From assembly GCF_042677005.1 (NCBI RefSeq), contig NZ_JBHTIF010000001.1, positions 2,418,001-2,482,000 on the forward strand: DNA of 64,000 nt, written 5' to 3'. Under the pieces are notes generated by a model. The model was not told where the DNA came from. It worked only from the letters and a program-made list of their open reading frames with translations, and did not search any database. The translations under genes and the position numbers were made by a program. Shown here in pieces: positions 16,027 through 24,356 of the stretch (its first letter is position 1; every line of letters begins with the position of its first letter). The stretch is from Lysobacter_I brunescens (GTDB taxonomy: Bacteria; Pseudomonadota; Gammaproteobacteria; Xanthomonadales; Xanthomonadaceae).

Positions 16027-16896
16027 TCAGGCCGGTGCTTTCAACCACGCAAGTTGTGCGCTGGCGCCTGTGTCGCCGAGCCTGGCGCGCAGTGCGTCCA
16101 GCACGCTGCGCATGACGGCATCGAACTGCCATGGCGCATTGAGGATCAACAGGCCGCTGCCGTTCATGCGCAGCGGCGAGTCGTCGGGACGCACCAGCAG
16201 TTCGCAGGCGAGCACCGATTTCGCTTCGAGCGTGGCGGCGGAACGGTAGAAGGGATTCAGGGCGCTGCGGCGCTTGATCGGATACCACAGGGCGTAGACC
16301 GCCTGCGGCCAGAGGACGAGGGCGTCGCGCAGCGCGGCGCGCGCGGTGTCGAACTCGGCGAGCTGGGCCTCGTAGGGCGGATCGATCAGCACCAGGCCGC
16401 GCGCGTAGCGCACGGCGCCGATCTTCGGCGGTAGCAGTGCGCGTATCGCGGCATAGCCGTCCCGCGCATGCACCGCCACGCGCGGGTCGCCACCGACGTG
16501 GCGCTTCAGCAGCGCCGCTTCCTCGTCGCGCAGCTCGCAGCAGGCGATGCGGTCCTGTTCGCGCAGCGCGTGGGCGAGCAGCCAGGGCGAGCCGGGGTAG
16601 CCGTCTTCGCCGTGCGCGGCGCGGCAGTCGGCCACGGCGTCGAGGTAGCGGCGGATCGCGGGGTGAACCGGCGTGCCCGTTGGAGACGCGGCGAGCAGGC
16701 GGCCGATGCCGTCCACGGCCTCGCCGGTGCGTCCCGCCTCTTCGCCAGCCAGTGCGTAGAGGCCGGCACCGGCATGGGTGTCCAGCGCGAACAGCGGCGC
16801 GGGCTTGGCGGTCAGGGCGTCGCACAGCGCCAGCAGGGCGACGTGCTTGAGGACATCGGCGTGGTTGCCGGCGTGGAAGGCGTGGCGGTAGTTCAT
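16027..16896 (-). CDS. rlmJ: 23S rRNA (adenine2030-N6)-methyltransferase RlmJ
   Basis: This 289-residue SAM-dependent methyltransferase makes m6A2030 in 23S rRNA. It has the invariant N-terminus MNYRHAFHAGNHADVLKH, a SAM-site region FALDTHAGAG (about 36-45), PGSPW (101-105) and the catalytic IDPPYE motif (Asp172). The C-terminal WYPIK and GSGLLILNAPW motifs are also family marks. An in-frame ATG three codons earlier (16905) exists, but the one used gives the conserved start. It is convergent with arsC and divergent from creB. Confidence 0.95.
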   Translation of the reverse strand: MNYRHAFHAGNHADVLKHVALLALCDALTAKPAPLFALDTHAGAGLYALAGEEAGRTGEAVDGIGRLLAASPTGTPVHPAIRRYLDAVADCRAAHGEDGYPGSPWLLAHALREQDRIACCELRDEEAALLKRHVGGDPRVAVHARDGYAAIRALLPPKIGAVRYARGLVLIDPPYEAQLAEFDTARAALRDALVLWPQAVYALWYPIKRRSALNPFYRSAATLEAKSVLACELLVRPDDSPLRMNGSGLLILNAPWQFDAVMRSVLDALRARLGDTGASAQLAWLKAPA

Positions 16897-16975
16897 CGCT
16901 GGCATGGTACCAACCGGGCGCGGGATGCGGCCTACAATGCCGATGCCATCCGTTTCCCGGTTTCGATTCCGCCCC

Positions 16976-17677
16976 ATGGCCGCACCGCACGCCCCGACCA
17001 TCCTCGTCGCCGAAGACGAGACCGCCATCGCCGATACCGTGCTGTACGCGCTGCGCAGCGAGGGCTTCGCGGCCGAGCACGTGCTGCTGGGCGGCGAGGT
17101 CGCGGCGAAGGTGAGGTCCGGCAAGGTCGATCTGGTCGTGCTCGACGTGGGCCTGCCGGACATCACCGGGTTCGAGGTCTGCCGTCAGCTGCGCACGTTC
17201 AGCGACCTGCCGGTGATCTTCCTGACCGCGCGCGACGGCGAGATCGACCGCGTCGTGGGCCTGGAACTGGGCGCCGACGACTACGTGGTCAAACCTTTCT
17301 CGCCGCGCGAACTGGTCGCCCGCGTGCGTGCGCGCCTGCGCCGTCGCGCGCAGCCGGCCAGCACCGAGTGGCAGGCGCTGGGTCGCTTCGCGATCGACCG
17401 CGAAGGCCGGCGCATCCGTTTCGCCGGCCAGGCGCTCGACCTGACCCGCTACGAATACGGCCTGCTCGAAGCCCTGTTGCAGCGCCCCGGCGCGGTGCTG
17501 TCGCGCGCCCAGCTCATGGACCGGGTGTGGTCGGATGCGCTGGACAGCGGGGACCGCACCGTCGATACCCACATCAAGACACTGCGCGCCAAGCTGCGCG
17601 AGATGGACGTCACCGCCGAAGATGCGATCCGCACCCATCGCGGCCTGGGGTATTCGATCGATGTCGGCGCCGGCTGA
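16976..17677 (+). CDS. creB: Response regulator CreB
   Basis: This OmpR-type response regulator of 233 residues has a receiver domain with acidic pocket AEDE (12-15), phospho-acceptor Asp57 in VVLDVGLPD, Thr in FLTARD and Lys in VVKPFSP. A winged-helix DNA-binding domain follows (about 135-230, RTVDTHIKTLRAKL). The assignment as CreB rests on the creC and creD genes that follow and on the CreB-type site before creD. In enterics CreBC responds to carbon metabolites and can cross-activate PhoB (its old name is PhoM). Confidence 0.9.
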   Translation: MAAPHAPTILVAEDETAIADTVLYALRSEGFAAEHVLLGGEVAAKVRSGKVDLVVLDVGLPDITGFEVCRQLRTFSDLPVIFLTARDGEIDRVVGLELGADDYVVKPFSPRELVARVRARLRRRAQPASTEWQALGRFAIDREGRRIRFAGQALDLTRYEYGLLEALLQRPGAVLSRAQLMDRVWSDALDSGDRTVDTHIKTLRAKLREMDVTAEDAIRTHRGLGYSIDVGAG

Positions 17678-17689
17678 GATCCTCGCGAC

Positions 17690-19159
17690 ATGAAGATCGG
17701 CCTGCGCATCCTGCTCGGCTATTTCGTGATCGTCGCGATCGCGGCGCTGCTGCTGGGCAAGGTATTCCTGCAGCAGGTGAAGCCGGGTGTGCGACAGGCG
17801 ATGGAGGACACGCTCGTCGACACCGCCAACCTGCTCGCGGCGCAGGCGCGCGACGACCTGCTGGCCGGGCGGATCGCCGACGGCGCCTTCGCATCGAACG
17901 TGCGCGAATTGACCGATCGCGACATCGGCGCCGAGATCTGGGGCTTCAGCAAGCGCAAGCTCAGCACGCGCATCTACGTCACTGACGCACAGGGCATCGT
18001 GGTCTTCGATTCCGACGGCCGCGATGTCGGCAAGGACTATTCGCGGTGGAACGATGTCTATCTCACCCTGCGCGGTCGTTACGGCGCGCGCTCCAGCCGC
18101 GCCGATCCGAATGACGAAGACAGCTCGGTGATGCACGTGGCCGCGCCTATCGTGATCCGTGACGGCATGGTCCGTGAAGCGGGACGCTCCCGCATCATCG
18201 GCGTGCTGACCGTGGCCAAGCCGAACCAGACCATCGCGCCGTTCATCGCGCAGAGCCAGGCGGTGATCCTGCGCTGGGGCGGCGTGCTGCTCGGCGCCGC
18301 GCTGCTGATCGGCCTGGTCGCCGCCTGGTGGCTGTCGCGGCAGCTCGGTGCGCTGCGTCGCTACGCCGATGCCGTGACTGCCGGCGAGCGCGCCACGCTG
18401 CCGGACAGCGCCGGTGAGTTCGGCGACCTCGGCCGCGCGCTGGAAACCATGCGCGCGAAGCTGGAAGGCAAGCAGTACGTCGAGCAGTACGTGCATGCGC
18501 TGACCCACGAACTCAAGAGTCCGCTCGCCGCGATCCGCGGCAGCGCCGAGCTGCTCGACGGCGAACCCGGCGCGACGCCGATGCCCGAAGCCGACCGTGC
18601 GCGCTTCGTCGCGACCATCCGCGCGCAGAGCGGGCGCATGGCGGAAATGATCGACAAGCTGCTGGCGCTGGCCTCCGTCGAGCACCGCCAGCGCATCGAA
18701 CAGCCGCAGCGGCTCGCGCTGCGCGAGGTGGTGGGGGATGCCGCCGAGCGCGTCGCGACCCGCTTCGATCAGCGCGGTCTACGCCTGGAGATCGTCGAGG
18801 ACGGCCCGCCCGTGACCGTGTCCGGCGATGCCTTCCTGCTGCGCCAGTCGATCGTCAACCTGCTGGAGAATGCGGCGGATTTCGCGCCGGCCGGCAGCGC
18901 GGTCGTGATGCGCGTGGCGCGCGACGGCGACGATGCCCTGCTCGAAGTCCGCGACTGCGGGCCGGGCGTACCCGACTACGCACTCGACCGCGTCTTCGAG
19001 CGCTTCTACTCGCTCGCCCGTCCCGAAGGCGCCAGCCGCAGCAGCGGCCTGGGCCTGTGTTTCGTCGCCGAGGCGATGGAACTGCATGACGGCCGCGCGT
19101 CGCTGGCCAACCATGCCGAAGGCGGCGCGGTGGCCGTCCTGCGGCTGCCGCTGGCCTGA
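17690..19159 (+). CDS. creC: Sensor histidine kinase CreC
   Basis: This 489-residue inner-membrane kinase has membrane segments at about 7-28 and 193-216 flanking a periplasmic sensor. That sensor carries a single-Cache-like pattern (IYVTDAQGIVVFDSDGRDVGKDYSRWNDVY, about 95-124). HAMP-like linker follows, then the H-box ALTHELKSPL with phospho-acceptor His273, the N-box NLLENAADFA, and G-boxes DCGPGVPD and SSGLGLCFV. It starts 12 bases after creB. The sensor and order creB-creC-creD match the enteric locus. Confidence 0.93.
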   Translation: MKIGLRILLGYFVIVAIAALLLGKVFLQQVKPGVRQAMEDTLVDTANLLAAQARDDLLAGRIADGAFASNVRELTDRDIGAEIWGFSKRKLSTRIYVTDAQGIVVFDSDGRDVGKDYSRWNDVYLTLRGRYGARSSRADPNDEDSSVMHVAAPIVIRDGMVREAGRSRIIGVLTVAKPNQTIAPFIAQSQAVILRWGGVLLGAALLIGLVAAWWLSRQLGALRRYADAVTAGERATLPDSAGEFGDLGRALETMRAKLEGKQYVEQYVHALTHELKSPLAAIRGSAELLDGEPGATPMPEADRARFVATIRAQSGRMAEMIDKLLALASVEHRQRIEQPQRLALREVVGDAAERVATRFDQRGLRLEIVEDGPPVTVSGDAFLLRQSIVNLLENAADFAPAGSAVVMRVARDGDDALLEVRDCGPGVPDYALDRVFERFYSLARPEGASRSSGLGLCFVAEAMELHDGRASLANHAEGGAVAVLRLPLA

Positions 19160-19180
19160 TCGCATCGCGCCGGGCCCGAC

Positions 19181-19196
19181 TTCACCCGGACTTCAC
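19181..19196 (+). promoter_or_regulatory. cre tag (CreB binding site) before creD
   Basis: TTCAC, six bases (CCGGAC), TTCAC is a perfect match to the published CreB site TTCACnnnnnnTTCAC. It lies 67 bases before the creD start, so CreB should control creD directly. Confidence 0.85.
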
Positions 19197-19263
19197 GCAC
19201 GCACCATCGCCGCCTCTCCGCTGCCGCCGACACTGCCGGCGTCCAACAACACCGGAGACGGCC

Positions 19264-20634
19264 ATGCGCCTGATGCTGAAGATATTGATGGTGGTCGGCA
19301 TGACCATCCTGTTGCTCGTACCGCTGCTGATGATCCGGGGCGTGATCCAGGAACGGCAGTTCTATCGCGACGAGGCGGTGCGTTCGGTCGCGCGCGGCAC
19401 GGCAGGGCCGCAGGCGCTGTCCGGCCCGGTGCTGATGGTCCCGTACACGAACACCGTGGAAGTCGAGGAGAAGAACGCCAACGGCGAAGTCATCCGCAAG
19501 GTCAAGCAGGACGGCGAATCCGGCCAGTGGCTGTTCTTCCCGACGACGATGACGGTCGACGGCACGATCGAACCGCGGATCAAATCGCTCGGCCTGCACG
19601 ACGTGCGCAGCTACGAGGTCGAAGGCAAGGTCGTCGCCCGTTTCGACGTGAACATCCCCGCCGACGCCAATCCGGACCTGCCGAGGAAGATCGGCCAGCC
19701 GGTGCTGAACTTCGGCATCGCCGATGTGCGTGGTGTGGCGGGCGTGCCGAAGCTGATGGTCGATGGGCGCGAGGTGAAGCTCAATCGCGGCATCGTCGGA
19801 CGCGAAGGCACCGGTCTGCATGCGATCCTGGCGACGCCGAAGGCCGGCGATGCGCTGCGCTTCTCGACCGACCTCGGCTTCGCGCTGGAAGGGACCGAGC
19901 ACCTGGCCGTCGTGCCGCTCGCGCAGAACAACCAGGTGACCCTGTCCTCGCCTTGGCGGCATCCGCAGTTCAGCGGCTCGTTCACCGCGCGCAACAAGTC
20001 GATCGGCGACAAGGGCTTCAAGGCCGACTGGGAAGTGTCTTCGCTGGCCAGCAATGCGCAGTCGCAGTATCTGGGCGGTCGCACGGTGCCCAATCCCGGC
20101 GCGATTGGCCTGAGCGGCGAAGCGGACCTGGGCATGGATGCGGTGGCGGTGTCGTTGGTCGATCCGGTGAACATCTATTCGCAGGCCGACCGCGCCAGCA
20201 AGTACGGCATCCTGTTCGTCGTGCTGACCTTCGTCGGTTTCTTCATGTTCGAGCTGATCAAGCAGTTGCGGATCCACCCGATCCAGTACGGTCTGGTCGG
20301 CCTGGCCCTGGCGATCTTCTTCCTGCTGCTGGTCGCGCTGTCGGAACACATCGACTTCGGCATCGCCTACCTGATCGCCAGCGCCGCGTGCATCGGCCTG
20401 CTCGGTTACTACGTCAGCCATGTTCTTCGCTCATGGATGCGCGGCCTGGGCTTCGCGCTGATGATCTCGCTGCTCTACGCGGTGCTCTATGGCCTGCTGA
20501 TTTCCGAGGACAACGCGATGGTGATGGGCGCGGGCCTGCTGTTCCTGATCCTCGCCGCGATCATGGTCGTCACCCGCCGGGTCGACTGGTACAGCCTCGG
20601 CGCCAATACGCCGCCGCCGCTGCCGAGGGAGTGA
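19264..20634 (+). CDS. creD: Inner-membrane protein CreD
   Basis: This 456-residue CreD-family membrane protein has one N-terminal membrane segment (about 6-26). A large periplasmic domain follows with family motifs QALSGPVLMVPY and LFFPTTMTVDGTIEPRIKSLG, then a C-terminal bundle of five to six segments (about 315-440). CreD is the main target of CreBC in enterics and Stenotrophomonas, where it affects envelope integrity and tolerance of colicin or beta-lactam stress. A cre tag sits upstream and an intrinsic terminator follows. Confidence 0.93.
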   Translation: MRLMLKILMVVGMTILLLVPLLMIRGVIQERQFYRDEAVRSVARGTAGPQALSGPVLMVPYTNTVEVEEKNANGEVIRKVKQDGESGQWLFFPTTMTVDGTIEPRIKSLGLHDVRSYEVEGKVVARFDVNIPADANPDLPRKIGQPVLNFGIADVRGVAGVPKLMVDGREVKLNRGIVGREGTGLHAILATPKAGDALRFSTDLGFALEGTEHLAVVPLAQNNQVTLSSPWRHPQFSGSFTARNKSIGDKGFKADWEVSSLASNAQSQYLGGRTVPNPGAIGLSGEADLGMDAVAVSLVDPVNIYSQADRASKYGILFVVLTFVGFFMFELIKQLRIHPIQYGLVGLALAIFFLLLVALSEHIDFGIAYLIASAACIGLLGYYVSHVLRSWMRGLGFALMISLLYAVLYGLLISEDNAMVMGAGLLFLILAAIMVVTRRVDWYSLGANTPPPLPRE

Positions 20635-20686
20635 TCACGGATTGATACGGTTTCCCGGACGCCCAATCCCCAGCGTCCGGGTGGAG

Positions 20687-20715
20687 GCCGCGGCTCGCGA
20701 GAGCCGCGGCTTTTT
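20687..20715 (+). terminator. Intrinsic terminator of creBCD
   Basis: GCCGCGGCTC, a GCGA loop, GAGCCGCGGC and five T residues, about 50 bases after the creD stop. Confidence 0.92.
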
Positions 20716-20748
20716 CGTGGGCGGGACGCTGGGGATAGAATCCGGAGC

Positions 20749-21357
20749 ATGACCCATGACCTCCGCATCGAACGTGTCGTCGGCGCCGACGTGCGCCGCC
20801 ACCTGGACGCCGTCGCCGCGCTGCGCATCGTCGTGTTCCGCGACTGGCCCTACCTCTACGACGGCGATGTCGCCTACGAACGCGAATACCTGGAGGCCTA
20901 TGCGGCATCGGCCGACAGCGTCTTTGTTCTGGCCTTCGACGGCGACCGCATCGTCGGTGCCTCGACCGGCCTGCCGCTGGCGGACGACAGCGCCGAGTTC
21001 CGCTCACCGTTCGACGCCGCCGGCATCGATGCCGCGCGCGTGTTCTACTGCGGCGAATCGGTGCTGCTGCCCTCGCATCGCGGGCGGGGCATCGGCCATG
21101 CCTTCTTCGACCATCGCGAGGCGCATGCGCGCGCGCTGGGCCGTTTCGGGCTGACCGCGTTCTGCGCGGTGGATCGTGATCCGACCGATCCGCGCCGGCC
21201 CGCCGGACATCGCGACAATGACGCGTTCTGGACCAAACGCGGCTACGTGCGCCAGCCGGGCATGACCATGCGCCTGCACTGGAACGAGATTGGTCTTGGC
21301 GACATCGAACATGCGCTGACGTTCTGGATGCGCAGGCTGGGAGGAGGTGCTGCATGA
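20749..21357 (+). CDS. GNAT family N-acetyltransferase
   Basis: This 202-residue protein has the GNAT fold. The acetyl-CoA pyrophosphate-binding motif A is GESVLLPSHRGRGIGHAFFD (about 102-121), with the R-G-R-G-I-G loop. A strand VFVLAFDGDRIVGASTG precedes it. The substrate is unknown; the acidic, aromatic N-terminal part (FRDWPYLYDGD) is typical of small-molecule acetylators. Its last four bases overlap the nitrilase start, so the two are translated together and may act on related substrates. Confidence 0.82.
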   Translation: MTHDLRIERVVGADVRRHLDAVAALRIVVFRDWPYLYDGDVAYEREYLEAYAASADSVFVLAFDGDRIVGASTGLPLADDSAEFRSPFDAAGIDAARVFYCGESVLLPSHRGRGIGHAFFDHREAHARALGRFGLTAFCAVDRDPTDPRRPAGHRDNDAFWTKRGYVRQPGMTMRLHWNEIGLGDIEHALTFWMRRLGGGAA

Positions 21358-22238
21358 AGATCGCGGTCGCGACCTATCCGATCGACGCGTTCACGCATTT
21401 CCAGGATTTCGCGGCGAAGCAGTGGCGCTGGCTGCACGAGGCGGCGAACGCCGATGCGCGCATCGCGGTGCTGCCGGAGTACCTCTCGCTGGAGCTGGCC
21501 TCGATCCTGCCACCGGAGGTGCGCGGCGACCTGGCGGCCTCGCTGGCTGGCATCCAGCCGTATCGCGAGGACTGGCTGCGCCTGTTCGCCGACCTGTCGC
21601 GCGAGACCGGCATGCACATCCTCGCCGGTACCTTCCTGCTCGATGTCGGCGGTGGACGCCATCGCAACCGCGCCGACCTGCTGTCGCCCGATGGCACGCA
21701 TCGCTGGCAGGACAAACTGCAGCTCACCGGTTTCGAGAAGAAGACCGGCGTCATCGAAGGCGGGGACTCGCTGAAGGTGTTCGAGATCGAGGGCCTGCGC
21801 GCGGGGCTCTCGATCTGCTACGACATCGAATTCCCGCTGCCGGTGCGCGCGCAGTGCGAAGCGGGTGCGCGCCTGCTGCTGGTGCCGAGCTGCACCGACA
21901 CCGCTGCGGGTGCGACCCGGGTGCGCGTCGGTTGCCTGGCGCGCGCGCTGGAGAATCGCTGCTTCGTCGCGCAGGCGGTGACGGCAGGCGAGGCGGCGTG
22001 GAGTCCGGCGCTGGACGTGAACACCGGCGACGCATCGGTGTACGCGCCGATGGATGTCGGACTGCCCGCAGACGGCATCGTCGCGACGGCCAGCGGGAGC
22101 CAGGGGTGGACGTTTGCCGAGATCGATATCGCGACGCTGGCCGACAGTCGTGCCGGTGCGCAGGTCGCGAACGATCGCGACTGGCCGGGCCAACTCGCGC
22201 CGAACCTGCTGCGCGCGAAGCTCGAGCCATCGTTTTAG
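21354..22238 (+). CDS. Carbon-nitrogen hydrolase (nitrilase superfamily)
   Basis: This 294-residue amidase has the complete catalytic triad: Glu42 in LPEY, Lys121 in WQDKLQLTGFEKK and Cys155 in LSICYDIEFP. The C-terminal half has NRCFVAQAV, which helps the dimer contact. The family hydrolyses amide bonds; the exact substrate (omega-amide, N-carbamoyl or deaminated glutathione) cannot be told. It is coupled to the GNAT gene by a 4-base overlap. Its TAG stop (22236-22238) is also the first triplet of a degenerate copy of the repeat array that follows. Confidence 0.88.
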   Translation: MKIAVATYPIDAFTHFQDFAAKQWRWLHEAANADARIAVLPEYLSLELASILPPEVRGDLAASLAGIQPYREDWLRLFADLSRETGMHILAGTFLLDVGGGRHRNRADLLSPDGTHRWQDKLQLTGFEKKTGVIEGGDSLKVFEIEGLRAGLSICYDIEFPLPVRAQCEAGARLLLVPSCTDTAAGATRVRVGCLARALENRCFVAQAVTAGEAAWSPALDVNTGDASVYAPMDVGLPADGIVATASGSQGWTFAEIDIATLADSRAGAQVANDRDWPGQLAPNLLRAKLEPSF

Positions 22239-22424
22239 GGCGGAACCTGCTACGCCCATGCTCTTGTAGAGCGGATCGAAGATCCGCTGACCTTCCCGTA
22301 GAGCGGAGCTTGCTCCGCCCATGCTCTTGTAGAGCGGAGCTTGCTCCGCCCATGCTCTTGTAGAGCGGAGCTTGCTCCGCTCCCATATCCCGACAACACC
22401 ACGAGCGGAGCAAGCTCCGCTCTA
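22236..22424. repeat. Tandem array of TAG-headed palindromic repeats
   Basis: Five head-to-tail units with a 31-32 base period start at 22236, 22267, 22299, 22330 and 22361. An inverted copy lies at 22403-22424. The common unit is TAGAGCGGAGCTTGCTCCGC plus CCATGCTCTTG. The first unit is degenerate (4 changes in 31) and the second has the GATCGAAGATC core. The array lies between convergent genes, and its two outer TAG triplets are the stop codons of the nitrilase and PAP2 genes. No gene lies in it. Confidence 0.9.
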
Positions 22425-22970
22425 CAAGAACACCATCCCGTCTCGCACCCAGAACGAGCCCAGCGCCAGCGCGCTGCCGATGCCGGTCGCGGCGAGCACG
22501 TCGCTGGGATAGTGCAGGCCGAGCACGACGCGCGAGGCGGCGACGCTGGCGGCGAAGGGGATCAGCAGCCAGGCCAGCGCGGGCACGTAGGCGAGGGCGA
22601 CGATGGTGAAGCCGACCGCGTGCAGCGTGTGGCCCGAGGGAAAGCTGAATTCGTCCAGCGGCGCGACCCAGGCGCGGATCCGCAGGTCCGACGCGCACGG
22701 ACGCGGCCGTCGCGTCCAGCGCTTCAGGCCCTTGTACAGCAGCAGCGAGACCAGGCTGATCGCGGCCATGTGCAGCGCTGCCGACAGGCCGAGGCGGCCG
22801 CCGAACAGCGCCAGCGCGCCCATCAGCGCGTACCAGAACACGCCGTCGCCGAGCCGGCTGACCACTGCGAAGAAACCGCGGATCAGCCCGTAGTCGCACA
22901 GCGCGTTGGCGCGCAGGCACCAGCGCGCCTCATTGGTGCGCAGTCGTTGACGCAGCAGGGGCGTGTTCAT
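22422..22970 (-). CDS. PAP2-family membrane phosphatase
   Basis: This 182-residue integral membrane phosphatase has the three acid-phosphatase motifs: KRWTRRPRP (K-x6-RP, about 82-90), FPSGH (about 109-113) and SRVVLGLHYPSD (SR-x5-H-x3-D, about 145-156). About five membrane segments surround them. Targets of this family are lipid phosphates such as phosphatidate or undecaprenyl pyrophosphate. The ATG overlaps the end of the glycosyltransferase gene by 41 bases, and the gene ends on a TAG supplied by the repeat array. It probably works with the glycosyltransferase on membrane lipids. Confidence 0.88.
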   Translation of the reverse strand: MNTPLLRQRLRTNEARWCLRANALCDYGLIRGFFAVVSRLGDGVFWYALMGALALFGGRLGLSAALHMAAISLVSLLLYKGLKRWTRRPRPCASDLRIRAWVAPLDEFSFPSGHTLHAVGFTIVALAYVPALAWLLIPFAASVAASRVVLGLHYPSDVLAATGIGSALALGSFWVRDGMVFL

Positions 22971-24102
22971 GCGCATTCCTCGAGTGGGCGAGACCTTGCA
23001 GGATCGTGTCGAAATCGGCGGCCACCTGGCCCGGGCGCAGCGATGCCACGGCCTCGCGCGCGGCCATGCGCATGGCGCCGAGGAGACGTGCGTCGCGGGT
23101 GATGTGCAACGCGGCGCGCATGAAGGCGTCATCGCCATCGCGGCCGTCGCGCACCGCCGCGCCGTGTCGTCCGTTGCGCAGGTATTCGCGTGCGGCACCG
23201 GAATCGAAGGCGATCGTCGGCACGCCGCTGGCGAGGGCTTCGAGGGTCACGTTGCCGTAGGTTTCGGTGCGGCTGGGGAACAGGAACAGGTCGGCGCTGG
23301 CGAAATGCCGCGCCAGGGCTTCGCCGCGCTGGATGCCGCAAAACACGAAGTCGGGATTCTCGCGTGCGAGCTGTTCGCGCGACGGGCCATCGCCGACCCA
23401 GACGAAGCGCGCGTCGGGCTGCTGCTTCTGCAGTTCGCGGAACGTGCGTACCGCCAGCGCGAGGTTCTTCTCCGGGGCGATGCGGCCGAGGTGGATCACC
23501 GCCAGCGCCTCCGGTCGCAGGCCCCATTGCGCGCGCAGCGCATCATCGCGGCGCTCGGGATGGAACAGCGTGGTGTCCACTGCGCGCGGCAGGCGCACCA
23601 CGTCGCGGAAGCCCATGTCGTCGAGCGACGCGCGCAGTTCCTCGGTCGGCACCAGCGTGGCCTGCGCGCTGTTGTGGAAGTGGCGCATCCAGCGCAGCGC
23701 GACCGGCTGCAGCAACGGCACGCCGTAGTCGCGCATGTAGTGGTCGAAGCGGGTATGGAAGCCCGTCGCCGCCGGTACGCGCAGCCTCCTTGCCGCGCGC
23801 AGTGCCGACCAGCCCAATGGCCCTTCCGTGGCCACGTAGATCGCGTCCGGGCGATGCGCCTTCCATTGGCGAACCAGGGTGCCTGTCGCCGGCAGGCCGA
23901 AACGCAGCCCCGGGTAGCGGGGGATCGGCAGGCCGGGCAGCAGGTGTTCGTGGGCGGCGGGCGTGCTGTCGCGGGACTGTCGCGGCCGGTACAGCGTCAC
24001 CTCGTGACCGCGCTCGCGGAGCCCCTGCTCCAGGCTCTGCACGGTGAGGGCGACGCCGTTGACTTCCGGCGGGTAGGTCTCGGTGATGATCGCGTAGCGC
24101 AT
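22930..24102 (-). CDS. Glycosyltransferase family 4, diacylglycerol- or PIM-type mannosyl/glucosyltransferase
   Basis: This 390-residue GT-B enzyme has an N-terminal acceptor domain beginning MRYAIITETYPPEVNGVALT, close to the MgtA/PimB/SqdX group. The C-terminal Rossmann donor domain holds HLGRIAPEKNL (about 200-210), FVWVGDGPSREQL and the retaining E-x7-E motif in PSRTETYGNVTLEALASG (about 285-302). This group transfers mannose, glucose or sulfoquinovose to lipids. The start is an ATG with GAGAGG upstream. A PhoB-like box stands 60 bases before it and PAP2 follows, so a role in making phosphorus-free glycolipids during phosphate limitation is a reasonable inference. Confidence 0.85.
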   Translation of the reverse strand: MRYAIITETYPPEVNGVALTVQSLEQGLRERGHEVTLYRPRQSRDSTPAAHEHLLPGLPIPRYPGLRFGLPATGTLVRQWKAHRPDAIYVATEGPLGWSALRAARRLRVPAATGFHTRFDHYMRDYGVPLLQPVALRWMRHFHNSAQATLVPTEELRASLDDMGFRDVVRLPRAVDTTLFHPERRDDALRAQWGLRPEALAVIHLGRIAPEKNLALAVRTFRELQKQQPDARFVWVGDGPSREQLARENPDFVFCGIQRGEALARHFASADLFLFPSRTETYGNVTLEALASGVPTIAFDSGAAREYLRNGRHGAAVRDGRDGDDAFMRAALHITRDARLLGAMRMAAREAVASLRPGQVAADFDTILQGLAHSRNAHEHAPAASTTAHQ

Positions 24103-24161
24103 CCGCTTCCTCTCGTTTGGGAGAGTCTGGATGCGCGCGATGAAGCGGTCGTTGCCGGGCA

Positions 24162-24179
24162 GTGACAGCGCGATGACGC
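24162..24179 (-). promoter_or_regulatory. PhoB-like box before the GT4-PAP2 operon
   Basis: On the minus strand GCGTCAT, CGCG, CTGTCAC form two heptamers with the 7-4-7 Pho spacing, matching the consensus at 11 of 14 heptamer positions. It is 60 bases upstream of the glycosyltransferase start. No obvious -10 stands at the canonical distance, so confidence is moderate. Confidence 0.55.
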
Positions 24180-24249
24180 CGTCGCCAGGCTGATGATCCC
24201 CGGCGCGACGACGGCGCGAATCGCTTGAGGTTCGGGATCGCCCATGTGC

Positions 24250-24342
24250 AGCGCGGGGCTTGCTCCGCAGGCACTTCGTAGAGCGGAGCTTGCTCCGCTC
24301 AGGCGTGCCATGAAGAGCATGAGCGGAGCAAGCTCCGCTCTA
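24250..24342. repeat. Palindromic repeat cluster between GT4 and ppx
   Basis: There is a degenerate copy (24250-24270), a full forward copy TAGAGCGGAGCTTGCTCCGC (24279-24298) and an inverted copy (24321-24342). The forward and inverted copies face each other across about 20 bases, so a larger hairpin can form. It lies just past the ppx stop and could act as its 3' end. Confidence 0.85.
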
Positions 24343-24356
24343 CGGCCGGGCCTCGC

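Noticed and set aside
15500..18685. Very long open frame (about 1060 codons) on the minus strand
   Set aside because: It runs antisense through arsC, rlmJ, creB and creC. In high-GC DNA the antisense frame of a real gene is often open. Its translation is low-complexity and matches no family.
22236..24342. CRISPR array
   Set aside because: The units are palindromic, 31 bases long with no unique spacers, and there are no cas genes. They are REP-like elements.
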